From Eubacterium sp. (GTDB lineage Bacteria; Bacillota; Clostridia; Lachnospirales; Lachnospiraceae), in assembly GCA_017619835.1 (NCBI GenBank), contig JAFZRN010000032.1, positions 62,001-126,000 of the forward strand: a stretch of DNA of 64,000 nucleotides, written 5' to 3'. The translations under genes were made by a program, and so were the position numbers. Shown here piece after piece: positions 25,044 to 35,100 of this stretch (position 1 is its first letter; every line of letters begins with the position of its first letter). The notes below the pieces were generated by a model. That model was given only the letters and a program-made list of their open reading frames with translations. It made no database searches and was not told the DNA's origin.

Positions 25044-26303
25044 CTAAAATTCTTTATCCGAGAAGAATTCTACGAAATCGGTATAACCCTCTTCCTGCAT
25101 CTTCTCCTTCTGGAACTTCTTGTTCTTCTTCATTATGGCTATATTTACGATGGTTCCGGCGTCTCTTTCTTCCTTAGCCATCTCAAGTATCTTCTGAAGC
25201 TTATCTGCCGGCATATTCTTTTCTATGAGATATGCTTTCTTCGAGCCGCTTCCGGGAACCTGAAAATCACTCTCAAGTAGAAGCATTATGATCCTCTCGA
25301 ATCCGATCGAGAATCCAACTGCCGGTGTAGCCTGACCGGTGAACTTACCGATCATCTCGTCATAACGTCCGCCGCCTCCGACTGATCCGCCATACTCATC
25401 CATGGATATCTCGAAGATAGGGCCTGTGTAGTAAGACATTCCTCTTACAAGAGTAGGATCGAACTGAACCTTGAAATCAGCAGCCTTTGCAGATTCAACA
25501 CCGGAAATGATTGTCTCAAGATTCTCCGATACCTCGGCATCAAGGAAGTCTCCTACCTCAGCCTGTATCTTTCTTATATCATCTGAACTAACAACTCCGA
25601 GGAACTTATCAACACTTTCCTCTGGGTAGCCTTCCTTAAGAAGCTCTTCCTTAACTCCGTCGAGTCCGATCTTATCCATCTTATCAAGGATGATGAATAC
25701 TGTATCATATTCCTCTTCTGCATATCCGCTGTATGCGGCCATAGCCTTAAGGATCCTTCTATCGTTGATCCTTATCGTAAAGTTTTTAAAATCCAGCTTT
25801 CCGAGAAGAGTGGTCGTTGCAAGTATCAGCTCTATCTCTGCTATTATGCTCTGCTCACCGAGTATATCAATGTCGCACTGCATGAACTGGCGGTAGCGGC
25901 CTCTCTGAGGTCTGTCGGCACGCCAGACATTTCCCATCTGAAGAGCCTTGAAAGGTGAAGGCAGATCATTTGCATTATTCGAATAATATCTTGAAAGCGG
26001 AAGTGTAAGGTCATATCTGAGACCGCTGTCCGTAAGGATGGAAGCATCTCCGTCAGCCCCGATCTTTTCAACAGCAGAAGAAAGCTTGTCTCCTCTTTTA
26101 AGTACCTTGAAGATAAGCTTCTCATTTTCACCGCCCTGATTACTGGTGAGGTTCTCTATATGTTCTACCGCAGGCGTCTCAACCGAGGTGAAACCGAAGG
26201 TCTTATAAGTATCCTTGATAAGGCCTATGGCATAATCCCTGATCGCCATCTCCCTTGGCAGTATATCCTTCATACCTGTAACAGGCTTTTTCTTCATAGC
26301 CAT
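25044..26303 (-). CDS. hisS: Histidyl-tRNA synthetase
   Basis: 419-residue class IIa synthetase. KKPVTGMKDILPREM at the N-terminus, motif 2 RADRPQRGRYRQFMQCDIDI, the histidine-A loop VRGMSYYTGPIFEI and motif 3 GGGGRYDEMIGKF...AVGFSIGFERI are all present. An anticodon-binding alpha/beta domain (about 330-415) ends the protein. AAGGAGACATTCAG precedes ATG-GCT-ATG; the first ATG is taken. The gap to hemZ upstream is 87 bases, too short for a T-box, so expression probably comes from the upstream operon. Confidence 0.96.
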   Translation of the reverse strand: MAMKKKPVTGMKDILPREMAIRDYAIGLIKDTYKTFGFTSVETPAVEHIENLTSNQGGENEKLIFKVLKRGDKLSSAVEKIGADGDASILTDSGLRYDLTLPLSRYYSNNANDLPSPFKALQMGNVWRADRPQRGRYRQFMQCDIDILGEQSIIAEIELILATTTLLGKLDFKNFTIRINDRRILKAMAAYSGYAEEEYDTVFIILDKMDKIGLDGVKEELLKEGYPEESVDKFLGVVSSDDIRKIQAEVGDFLDAEVSENLETIISGVESAKAADFKVQFDPTLVRGMSYYTGPIFEISMDEYGGSVGGGGRYDEMIGKFTGQATPAVGFSIGFERIIMLLLESDFQVPGSGSKKAYLIEKNMPADKLQKILEMAKEERDAGTIVNIAIMKKNKKFQKEKMQEEGYTDFVEFFSDKEF

Positions 26304-26390
26304 CTGAATGTCTCCTTAAAACTTCTCTTTATTCTTTATCTCAACACGTTTCATCATTATAGTACAACTATGCTGACTTCTTCAAGCTTT

Positions 26391-27881
26391 TTAGCACAGT
26401 ATCCTTCCGTCGACACCGAGCTGCTTACGTTCAAGCATCTCATCAAGCCTTCCGATGTATTCATCCACATTCTTTACGTTCTCGACTCTGTCGATCCTTG
26501 TAACCTTGCCATTTTCCATATTCATGAGGCGGGTTACCGCACCCGCTCCCGCAGCGAAGGTATCCAGCTTTTCCTCCATGATGAGAACATTGTAGATACA
26601 TTCCCTTCCCGGAATGGCAAATCCCGTATTCTCGAGATTACCTGCAATATTCTTCTGACGATACAGATAATAAGGCTTCATACCCATATATTCCGCACGC
26701 TTTGTGGCAAGATAGATCATGTTATCGGTCTCCTGATTGATGCTTGCCTTGTAATCATTATATTGTTCCTTCAGCTCGGCCGCCCTCTTTATCGCAAGGG
26801 AATGGACAGTCAGCGACTCGGGCCTCATCTCCTCGATCTCATCAAGCGTATAGCTCATATCCTCGGGAAGCTCACCCGGAAGACCCGCGATTATATCCAT
26901 ATTTATATTCTTGAAGCCGGCCTTTCTCGCTTCCATAAATGCCCTCTTGATATCAGCCGGCGTATGCGCACGCCCGATCGTCCTAAGGGTCTTTTCATTC
27001 ATGGTCTGCGGATTGATGCTTATCCTTGTGCATCCGAAGCTCTTCATCACTTCCAGCTTTTCTCTTGTAATGCTGTCCGGACGTCCGGCCTCAACCGTAT
27101 ATTCTCTTAAGTCACTCAGGTCAAATGATTCCCTGACGCACTTCATCACATCCCCCAGCTGAGAAGCGGAAAGTGCAGTCGGCGTACCGCCACCGATATA
27201 TATCGCAACCAGTCTTCTGTTCCTGTTAAGGTAGGAGATAAATGCCAGCTCCTGCTTCAGCGTATCCACATAGTCTCCGACCTTTGACTCATATTCATTG
27301 ATCGGATATGCCGCAAATGAGCAGTAAAGGCATCTTGTCGGACAGAAAGGAATCCCGATATATAGGCAGTAATCCGATATCGGATCCACCGAATCGATTA
27401 TCCTTTTCTCACTATAGCTTACATCGGTCGCAAGAGCAGCCTTCTCATAGCTCGTATCATAGATAGTCTGGAAATAATCGATTATCTCATCACGGTCCTT
27501 ACCCTTCTCGAGTCCTGCCGTAGCGATCTTGGTAGGTCTCATTCCGGTAAGACTTCCCCAGGGAAGAACTTTGCCGGTATATTCCGAAAGAAGCCTGTAG
27601 CTTGCAAGCTTAAGGCGGTTTCGGAATCTCTTCCTGTCATGAAAGTTTCCATAGGCATAGGCGGAGAACTTGACATAGCCCTTCTCTTCAATCCTGAGTC
27701 TTGAAGAACTCTCATCAAAGAGTGCAGTAAGAACAAACGAAAACTCTCCGAAGATTTCTCTCTTATAATCCGCCACCTCTTCGGGAACCGCCGTCCTTAT
27801 CTTCTCCACGGGAAAGAACGCACTTATCATCGTGCGAAGATCATTTTCATATTCATTATTATTTTGAACAAGCAGAATCAT
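26391..27881 (-). CDS. hemZ: HemZ-type radical SAM coproporphyrinogen dehydrogenase
   Basis: 496-residue radical SAM enzyme. The FeS-cluster motif is IPFCPTRCLYCSFAAYP (CxxxCxxC), followed by the GGGTPTALS SAM-binding loop, VEAGRPDSIT and a HemN-like C-terminal region. HemZ is the Firmicutes relative of oxygen-independent coproporphyrinogen III oxidase. Its position just before hisS is common in Clostridia. An extra N-terminal region of about 170 residues before the cluster is normal for HemZ. No other haem gene is near, so the physiological substrate is not certain. GAGGGATGAGAG precedes the ATG; a palindrome separates it from the YdcF gene. Confidence 0.9.
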   Translation of the reverse strand: MILLVQNNNEYENDLRTMISAFFPVEKIRTAVPEEVADYKREIFGEFSFVLTALFDESSSRLRIEEKGYVKFSAYAYGNFHDRKRFRNRLKLASYRLLSEYTGKVLPWGSLTGMRPTKIATAGLEKGKDRDEIIDYFQTIYDTSYEKAALATDVSYSEKRIIDSVDPISDYCLYIGIPFCPTRCLYCSFAAYPINEYESKVGDYVDTLKQELAFISYLNRNRRLVAIYIGGGTPTALSASQLGDVMKCVRESFDLSDLREYTVEAGRPDSITREKLEVMKSFGCTRISINPQTMNEKTLRTIGRAHTPADIKRAFMEARKAGFKNINMDIIAGLPGELPEDMSYTLDEIEEMRPESLTVHSLAIKRAAELKEQYNDYKASINQETDNMIYLATKRAEYMGMKPYYLYRQKNIAGNLENTGFAIPGRECIYNVLIMEEKLDTFAAGAGAVTRLMNMENGKVTRIDRVENVKNVDEYIGRLDEMLERKQLGVDGRILC

Positions 27882-27895
27882 CTCTCATCCCTCAT

Positions 27896-27928
27896 ATGTG
27901 ACAAACAGTTCAGATCAGTTTATCACAT
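27896..27928. repeat. TGTGACAAA palindrome family, copy 4
   Basis: 11-bp stem (27896-27906 with 27918-27928, one G-U pair) with the exact core GTGACAAACAGTTCAGATC on the plus strand. It lies between the stop of the YdcF-like gene (27931) and the start of hemZ (27881), inside an operon. The run of T residues after it points in the plus direction, against the direction of the genes. Confidence 0.9.
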
Positions 27929-27930
27929 TT

Positions 27931-28695
27931 TTAAATTCCTACAGCTTCGGCGAGGATTCCATACATCTCCCTCATCCAGAAGGTCGGGATCAGCCACCAC
28001 ACTGTCCTCGATGGAACAGATCCGTACTCGAGCCCGTACTTCTCAGCGATCTTTCCGGCTCTGTATTCATGAAAATCACTGGTCGTGATCGCAAGGCTGT
28101 TACCCAGTCCCTCTCTTACCATGATGTCCTTTGAAAAACGGATATTCTCATCAGTATCCGTTGACTTATCTTCTTTATATATCCTATCCTCCGGAACGCC
28201 CTGGCTTATGAGCCACCTCGACATACACTCAGCCTCGGAGATATCCTCGCCCTTGCCCTTGCCTCCGGACACTATACAGATCATATCAGGATGTTCATCA
28301 AGGTATTCCTTTGCGGTAGTTAGTCTTCTGAGAAGAGTAAGGCTCGGCTCCGTACCCTTAACCTGACCGCCGAGAACGATGAGCACCGCTCCCTCGGGAA
28401 CATTTTTCCTTCCGCCCGATATCATTAGCGAAGTCGTGATAATAGCAAGTATGAAAATGACTCCGCCAAATATCAGAATAAGTATCAAAAAGAACTTGCC
28501 CAGCTTCTTTTTCCATATCTTCCCGACCAGCTTATTGAAATCCTTAAATGTGATCGCGTACGTAAGCAGCAGTACTGATATTACTATCCCGGTGTAATTT
28601 CCGATATTATGAACGGCGCGAAACAGCGGATATGTAAACATCACAAAGCTTATTGCACCTATTATGAATATAAGTATCCTTAAAAATGTCTTCAT
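27931..28695 (-). CDS. YdcF/SanA-like DUF218 membrane protein
   Basis: 254 residues: three predicted membrane helices (about 3-22, 33-50, 65-92), then a DUF218 alpha/beta domain. It shows the typical start AVLIVLGGQVKGTEPSLTLL, a central IVSGGKGKGEDISEAECM, STDTDENIRFSKD and ITTSDFHEYRA. DUF218 proteins are envelope-associated and linked to peptidoglycan or vancomycin resistance (SanA), but the reaction is not settled. Its ATG lies three bases after the MBL-hydrolase stop, with no good ribosome-binding site, so it is probably translationally coupled. Confidence 0.85.
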   Translation of the reverse strand: MKTFLRILIFIIGAISFVMFTYPLFRAVHNIGNYTGIVISVLLLTYAITFKDFNKLVGKIWKKKLGKFFLILILIFGGVIFILAIITTSLMISGGRKNVPEGAVLIVLGGQVKGTEPSLTLLRRLTTAKEYLDEHPDMICIVSGGKGKGEDISEAECMSRWLISQGVPEDRIYKEDKSTDTDENIRFSKDIMVREGLGNSLAITTSDFHEYRAGKIAEKYGLEYGSVPSRTVWWLIPTFWMREMYGILAEAVGI

Positions 28696-28698
28696 GCT

Positions 28699-29349
28699 CT
28701 AAAAGTTCGGATTATACTCCTTCTCCCATCCGATAGTGGTCTCGCCCTCGTGACCTGGGAAGACATTTGTCGAATCGGGAAGAGTAAAAAGCTTTTCCTT
28801 TATAGAATTAATCAGTGTATCTTCGTCGCCTGTAGGGAAGTCAGACCTTCCGATGCTGTAATGAAAGAGAGTGTCACCGTCAAAGAGAACTTTCTTCTCT
28901 GAATCACCGAAAGGAAAGCTTTCGATGTAATAGCACATTCCACCTGCAGTATGTCCCGGCACTTCGATACATTTGATCTTAAGACCGATTAGTTCGAGTA
29001 TCTCGCCGTCGGTCACAGTCTTATCAGCCTTAACCGAAACGGGAATTCCCATAAAGGCTAAAGACAGATTAAGAGAAGGGTTCTCCATAAGCGGAGCATC
29101 CTTCTCTCCTATTATCACGGTGACATCGGGAAGCTTTTCTCTCAAGCCCTCCACTCCATCCACGTGATCAAAATGAGCGTGAGTGAGGAGGATCGCAACC
29201 ACCTTTGCTTCGGCTGCTTCAGATGCTCTCAGCAGAGTCTCTGCTCTGCCGGTGGCATCTATAAGAATCGCTTCCTTAGTGTCATCATTTATAACGGTGT
29301 AACAGTTGGTCCCTATCGGTCCCGTTGTAACCCCTGAAAGTTTATACAT
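28699..29349 (-). CDS. MBL-fold metallo-hydrolase (glyoxalase II-like)
   Basis: 216-residue metallo-beta-lactamase-fold hydrolase. Zinc ligands are visible in THAHFDHVDG (HxHxDH), the His of VPGHTAGG, the Asp of LFDGDTLFHYSIGRSDFPTG, and FPGHEGETT near the end. This is the small YcbL/glyoxalase-II-like type found after relA in many Firmicutes; the thioester substrate is not proven. AGGGG precedes the ATG. It lies 3 bases after relA and 3 before the YdcF gene, so it is in the relA operon. Confidence 0.9.
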   Translation of the reverse strand: MYKLSGVTTGPIGTNCYTVINDDTKEAILIDATGRAETLLRASEAAEAKVVAILLTHAHFDHVDGVEGLREKLPDVTVIIGEKDAPLMENPSLNLSLAFMGIPVSVKADKTVTDGEILELIGLKIKCIEVPGHTAGGMCYYIESFPFGDSEKKVLFDGDTLFHYSIGRSDFPTGDEDTLINSIKEKLFTLPDSTNVFPGHEGETTIGWEKEYNPNF

Positions 29350-29352
29350 ATA

Positions 29353-31644
29353 TTACCCCTGTGTTCTCTCAATATCTATTATTCCTTCGATGTTCCTGAT
29401 CTTGGAGGTGAGGGTGTTAAGATCGTCCTTGGACTTGATTCCGAACTGGATATTTACAGTGGATTTGCCCTGCTTGTTGACTCTTCCCTCGATCCTCTTG
29501 ATAGGAATCTCCTCTTCCATGAAGACCTTGGTAAGGTCAAAGATAAGAGCACTTCTGTCCATGGCGTAAACATTTATCTCGGTAGTGAACTCAGCTTCAC
29601 CTGCACCACTCTCGGCAACCCACTCAGCCTCGATGAGACGTTTTCTCTCATCCTCGCTCATACACATGATGTTATCACAATCGGTTCTGTGGATTGTTAT
29701 TCCTCTGCCTCGTGTCACAAATCCGATTATCTCGTCACCCGGAACGGGAGAACAGCACTTGGAGAAACGTACCGCAACGTCATGGATACCTCTTACCTTG
29801 ATGCTGCCCTTCGGGATCACAAATTCACGATGCTGTGAATTGATCTCTCTTACGACATCATCATCGGTAGAGCTCTTCTCCTTCTCACGTCTTACCTCTT
29901 CAAGAAGACGGTTAACGATCTGACCTTCCTTAAGTCCGCCGTGTCCGACTGCAGCCATGAGCGAATCCCAGTCACCGAAGTTATATCTCTTCAGAGTTAC
30001 ACTCATATACTCAGGCTTCATCAGGTCGGAAAGTACAAGTCCCTTGGATTTGCAATACTCCTCCATAAGGCTCTTGCCCTTGACGATATTCTCTTCCTTC
30101 AGCTCCTGACGGAACCACTGGTTGATCTTCGTCTTGGCCTGGGTACTTCTTACAAGCTTCAGCCAGTCCATGCTCGGACCCTTGTTATTCTGTGAAGTTA
30201 TGATCTCGACTCTGTCACCCGAATGAAGCGTAGTCTCAATCGGAACCTGACGTCCGTTGATCCTTGCGCCGACCATTCTGTTTCCGACAGCCGTATGGAT
30301 AGCATAGGCAAAGTCGATAGTATTCGAGCCTCTCGGAAGTGACTTTACATCACCCGCAGGCGTGAAGCAGTAAACCTGATCCTGGAACATATCAAGATCC
30401 GTCTTTACCGCATTGATGAATTCCTTATTATCCTTTGTATCATTCTGCCACTCGAGGATCTCGCGAAGCCAGTTCAGCTTTTCCTCCTCATTTGACACAT
30501 TGGTGCTGCCGCTTTCCTTATATTTCCAGTGAGCGGCGATACCATACTCAGCGGTACGGTGCATGTCATAGGTTCTGATCTGGATCTCGAAAGGTGTTCC
30601 TCCCTGACCGATCAGAGTAGTATGAAGCGACTGATACATGTTAGCCTTCGGCATAGCGATATAGTCCTTGAAACGGCCGGGGATTGGCTTATACTTCTCA
30701 TGGATTATTCCGAGAGCCGCATAGCAGTCTCTTACCGAATTAACCTTTATCCTGAGAGCGAAGACATCATAGATCTGATCCATGGTCTTGCCCTGAGTCT
30801 TCATCTTCTTATATATACTGAATATATGCTTAACTCTGCCCTCTATCTCGGCTTCGATATCAGCTTCCTTGATGTACTGTGTGACCTCATTGATCATGTC
30901 ATTGATGAAGCCCTCTCTTTCGGAGAGACGTTCACCTATGGCAGATCTTATCTCGGCATATACATCGGGATAGAGATACTGCATGCAGAGATCATCCATC
31001 TCAACCTGGATACGAGAGATACCGAGACGGTTTGCGATGGGTGCATAGATATCCATTGTCTCACGGGCCTTCTCGATCTGCTTTGCAGCAGTCTGATACT
31101 GAAGGGTCCTTAAGTTGTGAAGACGGTCGGCAAGCTTGATGATGATAACACGGATATCCTTTGCCATTGCAAGGAACATCTTACGAAGATTCTCTGCCTG
31201 GATCTCAATCTTATCCTGGGAAAGATTGAGCTGTGTCAGCTTGGTAACGCCGTCAACAAGAAGTGCGATCTCGGGAGAGAAGAGCTTGGCCACGTCATCC
31301 TTGGAATACTCCGTATCCTCGATCACATCATGAAGAAGTCCTGCTATGATAGTCTCCTTATCCATCTCAAGTTCGGCAAGGATAATGGCTACACATAGAG
31401 GATGTATGATATATGGCTCGCCTGATTTACGCTTCTGATTCTTATGCGCATCATCAGCTATATGGTAAGCCTTTTCGATAAGCGAAAAATCATCCGATGG
31501 ATGATATGCTTTGATCTTTTCTATCAGGACATTATATATCTCGTCCGGAGATGTGAAATCATCGGGAGTAGCAAGTACGCCCGTTTTTGCAGAGTCGTTG
31601 AATATCTGGTGGATAGGTCCACGTTCGGTTGTTATCTCAGACAT
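29353..31644 (-). CDS. relA: Bifunctional (p)ppGpp synthetase/hydrolase (RSH family)
   Basis: 763-residue Rel enzyme that makes and degrades the stringent-response alarmone (p)ppGpp. The hydrolase HD domain (about 60-200; GLLHDVIEDTEYSKDDV) looks intact, followed by the synthetase domain (about 240-360; YQSLHTTLIGQGGTPFEIQI), TGS (about 400-460; GSNTIDFAYAIHTAVG) and a C-terminal ACT domain (about 690-763). AAAGGAGGACC precedes the ATG. In most Firmicutes apt lies directly upstream. Here two AT-rich genes are placed between apt and relA, ending 20 bases before relA with no terminator, so relA is probably read through from them. Confidence 0.97.
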   Translation of the reverse strand: MSEITTERGPIHQIFNDSAKTGVLATPDDFTSPDEIYNVLIEKIKAYHPSDDFSLIEKAYHIADDAHKNQKRKSGEPYIIHPLCVAIILAELEMDKETIIAGLLHDVIEDTEYSKDDVAKLFSPEIALLVDGVTKLTQLNLSQDKIEIQAENLRKMFLAMAKDIRVIIIKLADRLHNLRTLQYQTAAKQIEKARETMDIYAPIANRLGISRIQVEMDDLCMQYLYPDVYAEIRSAIGERLSEREGFINDMINEVTQYIKEADIEAEIEGRVKHIFSIYKKMKTQGKTMDQIYDVFALRIKVNSVRDCYAALGIIHEKYKPIPGRFKDYIAMPKANMYQSLHTTLIGQGGTPFEIQIRTYDMHRTAEYGIAAHWKYKESGSTNVSNEEEKLNWLREILEWQNDTKDNKEFINAVKTDLDMFQDQVYCFTPAGDVKSLPRGSNTIDFAYAIHTAVGNRMVGARINGRQVPIETTLHSGDRVEIITSQNNKGPSMDWLKLVRSTQAKTKINQWFRQELKEENIVKGKSLMEEYCKSKGLVLSDLMKPEYMSVTLKRYNFGDWDSLMAAVGHGGLKEGQIVNRLLEEVRREKEKSSTDDDVVREINSQHREFVIPKGSIKVRGIHDVAVRFSKCCSPVPGDEIIGFVTRGRGITIHRTDCDNIMCMSEDERKRLIEAEWVAESGAGEAEFTTEINVYAMDRSALIFDLTKVFMEEEIPIKRIEGRVNKQGKSTVNIQFGIKSKDDLNTLTSKIRNIEGIIDIERTQG

Positions 31645-31664
31645 ACCTGGTCCTCCTTTCTCAT

Positions 31665-32195
31665 TTAATGTACGCCACCTTTACTGTCATATTCATAGAA
31701 AATCACAAAATGATTATTATTATCTTTTATTATCCCTCTCCTTGTATCTGATTCCCCTGGATAATAAACATAATACAATAATAGATTATCATTCTGTCGA
31801 TCAATATAATTCTCTAAATATTCTAATTTTTCAGATTTTATAATCTTATCAGTTATCTTTATATTATCTTTATGATATTCATCACTATATTTTTTAAACC
31901 ATTGCTTGTAATTTTTAATCAACTCTTCAGCTTCATTATTATTTTCTATATCAAACGACACGAGTATTATCTCGTCAAAATATCCTCTATAATAATAGTA
32001 TACAATATTATTGGAAGATCCTGGCAACTCATCAGGAAAAAAATCAAATGCTATTTTTCTAAAAGCCTTATATGATTTAAAATCAGTAAAGGTAACAGGT
32101 ATAAGCTTTTTAAAATATGATTCATATGCTAGAAACACAAGAAAAAATATTAAAGCTACTATTGAAAAAACTTGTATGATTTTCTTTATATTCAT
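31665..32195 (-). CDS. Small single-pass membrane protein of unknown function
   Basis: 176 residues from the ATG at 32195. GGGAGAATAAAA lies just upstream and overlaps the end of the 1188-residue gene, two bases away; a longer reading from 32249 lies inside that gene and is rejected. A membrane helix (about 4-26) is followed by a polar domain with many Asn, Lys and Tyr and YYYYRGYFDE near the middle. No known motif is recognised. Codon use is AT-rich like the previous gene and unlike relA. A partner or immunity role to the large surface protein is possible from the tight coupling; this is inference. Confidence 0.65.
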   Translation of the reverse strand: MNIKKIIQVFSIVALIFFLVFLAYESYFKKLIPVTFTDFKSYKAFRKIAFDFFPDELPGSSNNIVYYYYRGYFDEIILVSFDIENNNEAEELIKNYKQWFKKYSDEYHKDNIKITDKIIKSEKLEYLENYIDRQNDNLLLYYVYYPGESDTRRGIIKDNNNHFVIFYEYDSKGGVH

Positions 32196-32197
32196 TT

Positions 32198-35100
32198 TTA
32201 TTCTCCCATATAAGGAAGAGTATAAACTAAATTGCTCCCCTTTTTCCATGCTATAGTATGATAGTAGTATCCATACAATTCATAACCTCTAGCAAATCCC
32301 AACGCATCCTGCTCATTAAGAAAATCAAGAAACTCATAATCATAATAATCAATTATAAAATATTTACAATGCATCATATATGTATCCTCTACATCATTAT
32401 ATGTGCAATGAGCAGTTAATCCTGCATCCGCAGTATTAAATGTGCCAAATGCCGCCATATTATTTGCTATTGTCCATGTATTATTTGCTATAGTAATGGC
32501 ATTAGTAAAATCTGTATTAGAATATCTAACATAATCACATCCACACCATCGAGTTTGAGGAGAAGTAGCAAAATATATCTCGTTATTATTCTTGTCCATA
32601 TAATTCTCTGCGGCAATCATGGCTTTATATATATTATTCTTGTATTCTTTGTGCGCTGAATTACCAAAATTTAATCCATTATTAATATACTTCTCAGCAT
32701 TTATCATATGTCTGGTATATTTTGAATCCCAAGCAACTGAATCTCCACCTTTACAAAGTACAAACCTGTTAAAAACATCTGAGGCTGTCAAATCCTTTGT
32801 AAGACTTACAATTAAATCCATTAATGCAAGATCTCCTGCTATATAACCACTAAGTTGCCCCGGATATTTTTTAAAATCATAAATATCTATCACATCACTA
32901 TATATTCCGTGAATTCCTGCTTTTCCATTAAACTCTTTACTATCAATACCAAATAATTTAACCGACTGCTTTGTTTCGTATTTATCAGTCAAAAAATCTT
33001 TTGATACAGGCAAATAACTCATTTTATCTGTATTAATACTACCATCCTCGTTTGGAGTCCCGTCAGTAAAAATAAACTCTCCTGACAATTTTTTATTTCC
33101 ATTCTTGTCATCTCCATTGGATTCCGGATTTCCCTTTATAGAATTCATGATTTCTTCTGCCAGTTTTTTTGCCTCTTGTTGAGAATTAACTTTTTTATAA
33201 TCACCCCCAGCTTTTTTTGCGACTTTTTTCATATTATCGCTATCAGTATTTCCATAATTAATTAAATATGTTTGTACACCTTGATTCTTTACATCAATAA
33301 TATAGGAATCATAGAGATCGTCATATCCAAATTCATCCCCATCACACATTAGTATAAACAATTTTGCATTACTATTATTATATTTTGGATTATCAAATTC
33401 CATACTAGCATAAACAAAATTAGAAATTGCACTAAATTCACTAGTATCATTCCCCGATCTAAATATACTATTTGCTAAACTGGAAAGATAGTTTGGATCG
33501 TTACTGGGCCTTCCTCCTGTGCCATTATATGCCTTCATTTCCATTAAATCATTTTCTGCGATAAATTTAATTACCTTATCTAAAAATGCTTCAGTTATCC
33601 CAACTTTAGGAGAATCAACAAAACTGCTCAGTCCGGGAGCACGGAAAATAACGTTAACACCATTATAACTGTTAATCTTATTATCCTTTTTAGATTCTGT
33701 AAATTTATTTTTATCAACTAACACATATGTCGAAAAATGATTTGTTATATAGGATACAGTATTATTCTCTTTATCTACAACCGATTCACTTAGCAATACT
33801 AATTCATCATTTACTGTATCATGCCACACTAAAGCTAAATCATCTTCAGAAGTATCACCTAATTCTGATTCGGTATAATAAAAAACAAGTTTGGCTTTAT
33901 CAAATTCCGCATCCACCTTAATATCAACAGGTACACCTATACATCCAACTGTATTTGCTGCAACTATATCAAGATTATACGCATCAATTATCGTGGTCGC
34001 GTTATCAATATATCCATTTATTTCTGTTTCAACTTCAACTTTTGCCAGACCTGGTTTTTTATTATTATCTATGTTTTTTTCAATAGTCTGTTTTACTTTT
34101 TCTTGTCCATCTTTAATACCATCATTATCGGTATCATATTTATTTGGATCAAATCCAAGAAGAATATCCTCATAATCGCTTAATGCATCGCCATCAGAGT
34201 CATATACTAATGGGTTAGTATGGTATTTATCGATTTCCTCACCATCTTTCGCACCATCACAGTCCGAATCATTAACATAAGGATAAGTATCATGTTTTAA
34301 CTCTAAATAATTAGTAAGTTCATCTTCATCAAAATCCTCATCCGAATCAAAAATCCCATTATTATCGGTATCTTTTAATAAAGGGTTCGTTCCTAACAAT
34401 ATATACTCTTCATAGTCCGAAAGCTTATCTCCATCTGTATCACGATCATTACTATCTGTTCCAATTCTTAATTCATAATAATTGCATAATCCATCATTAT
34501 CTGAATCATTCAGATCAACATTAGTCTTTTTCTCCATGTCTTTACTTGTATTAAAAAACCATATGTCTTTAGTAATTGGATTATCATTTTTTATTTTTGC
34601 AGTAATAACTAATTCATTTAAACCAGAAACCAATCCAAATTTATTTATTGCCCATTCTTTCGATATATTTATGTCATCAGATTTAACTACATTGTCATAC
34701 AAATCTTTGATTTCATATGAGAATTCTTCAACTTTATCATATCCAATCAAACCGCCTGTAAGACTATTTATATCCTTATCAACAACATAATAATCAGCAA
34801 CTTCATTATAGAAAAAAGAGTCTGTATCTACAGAAATCTCTATTTCGTTTCCATTCCCTGTGCCTTCTTCCACTGCATCTGTATTCGTTGATTCTGATAC
34901 TTCTTCTTCAGCACCTGGATTTTCTTCTATAGACTCATTATCATCCTGATTATGAGTAATATCTGTATTTTCTTTTTCAGCAGTTGAATCATAATATTTC
35001 AGAATTAAATTTTTAGGAACGTCATTCGAATTGCCACCATTCCCGTTAAACCCAAACATTACAAAGTCATTTTGAGAAATATTACTATTATGTCCCGCAT

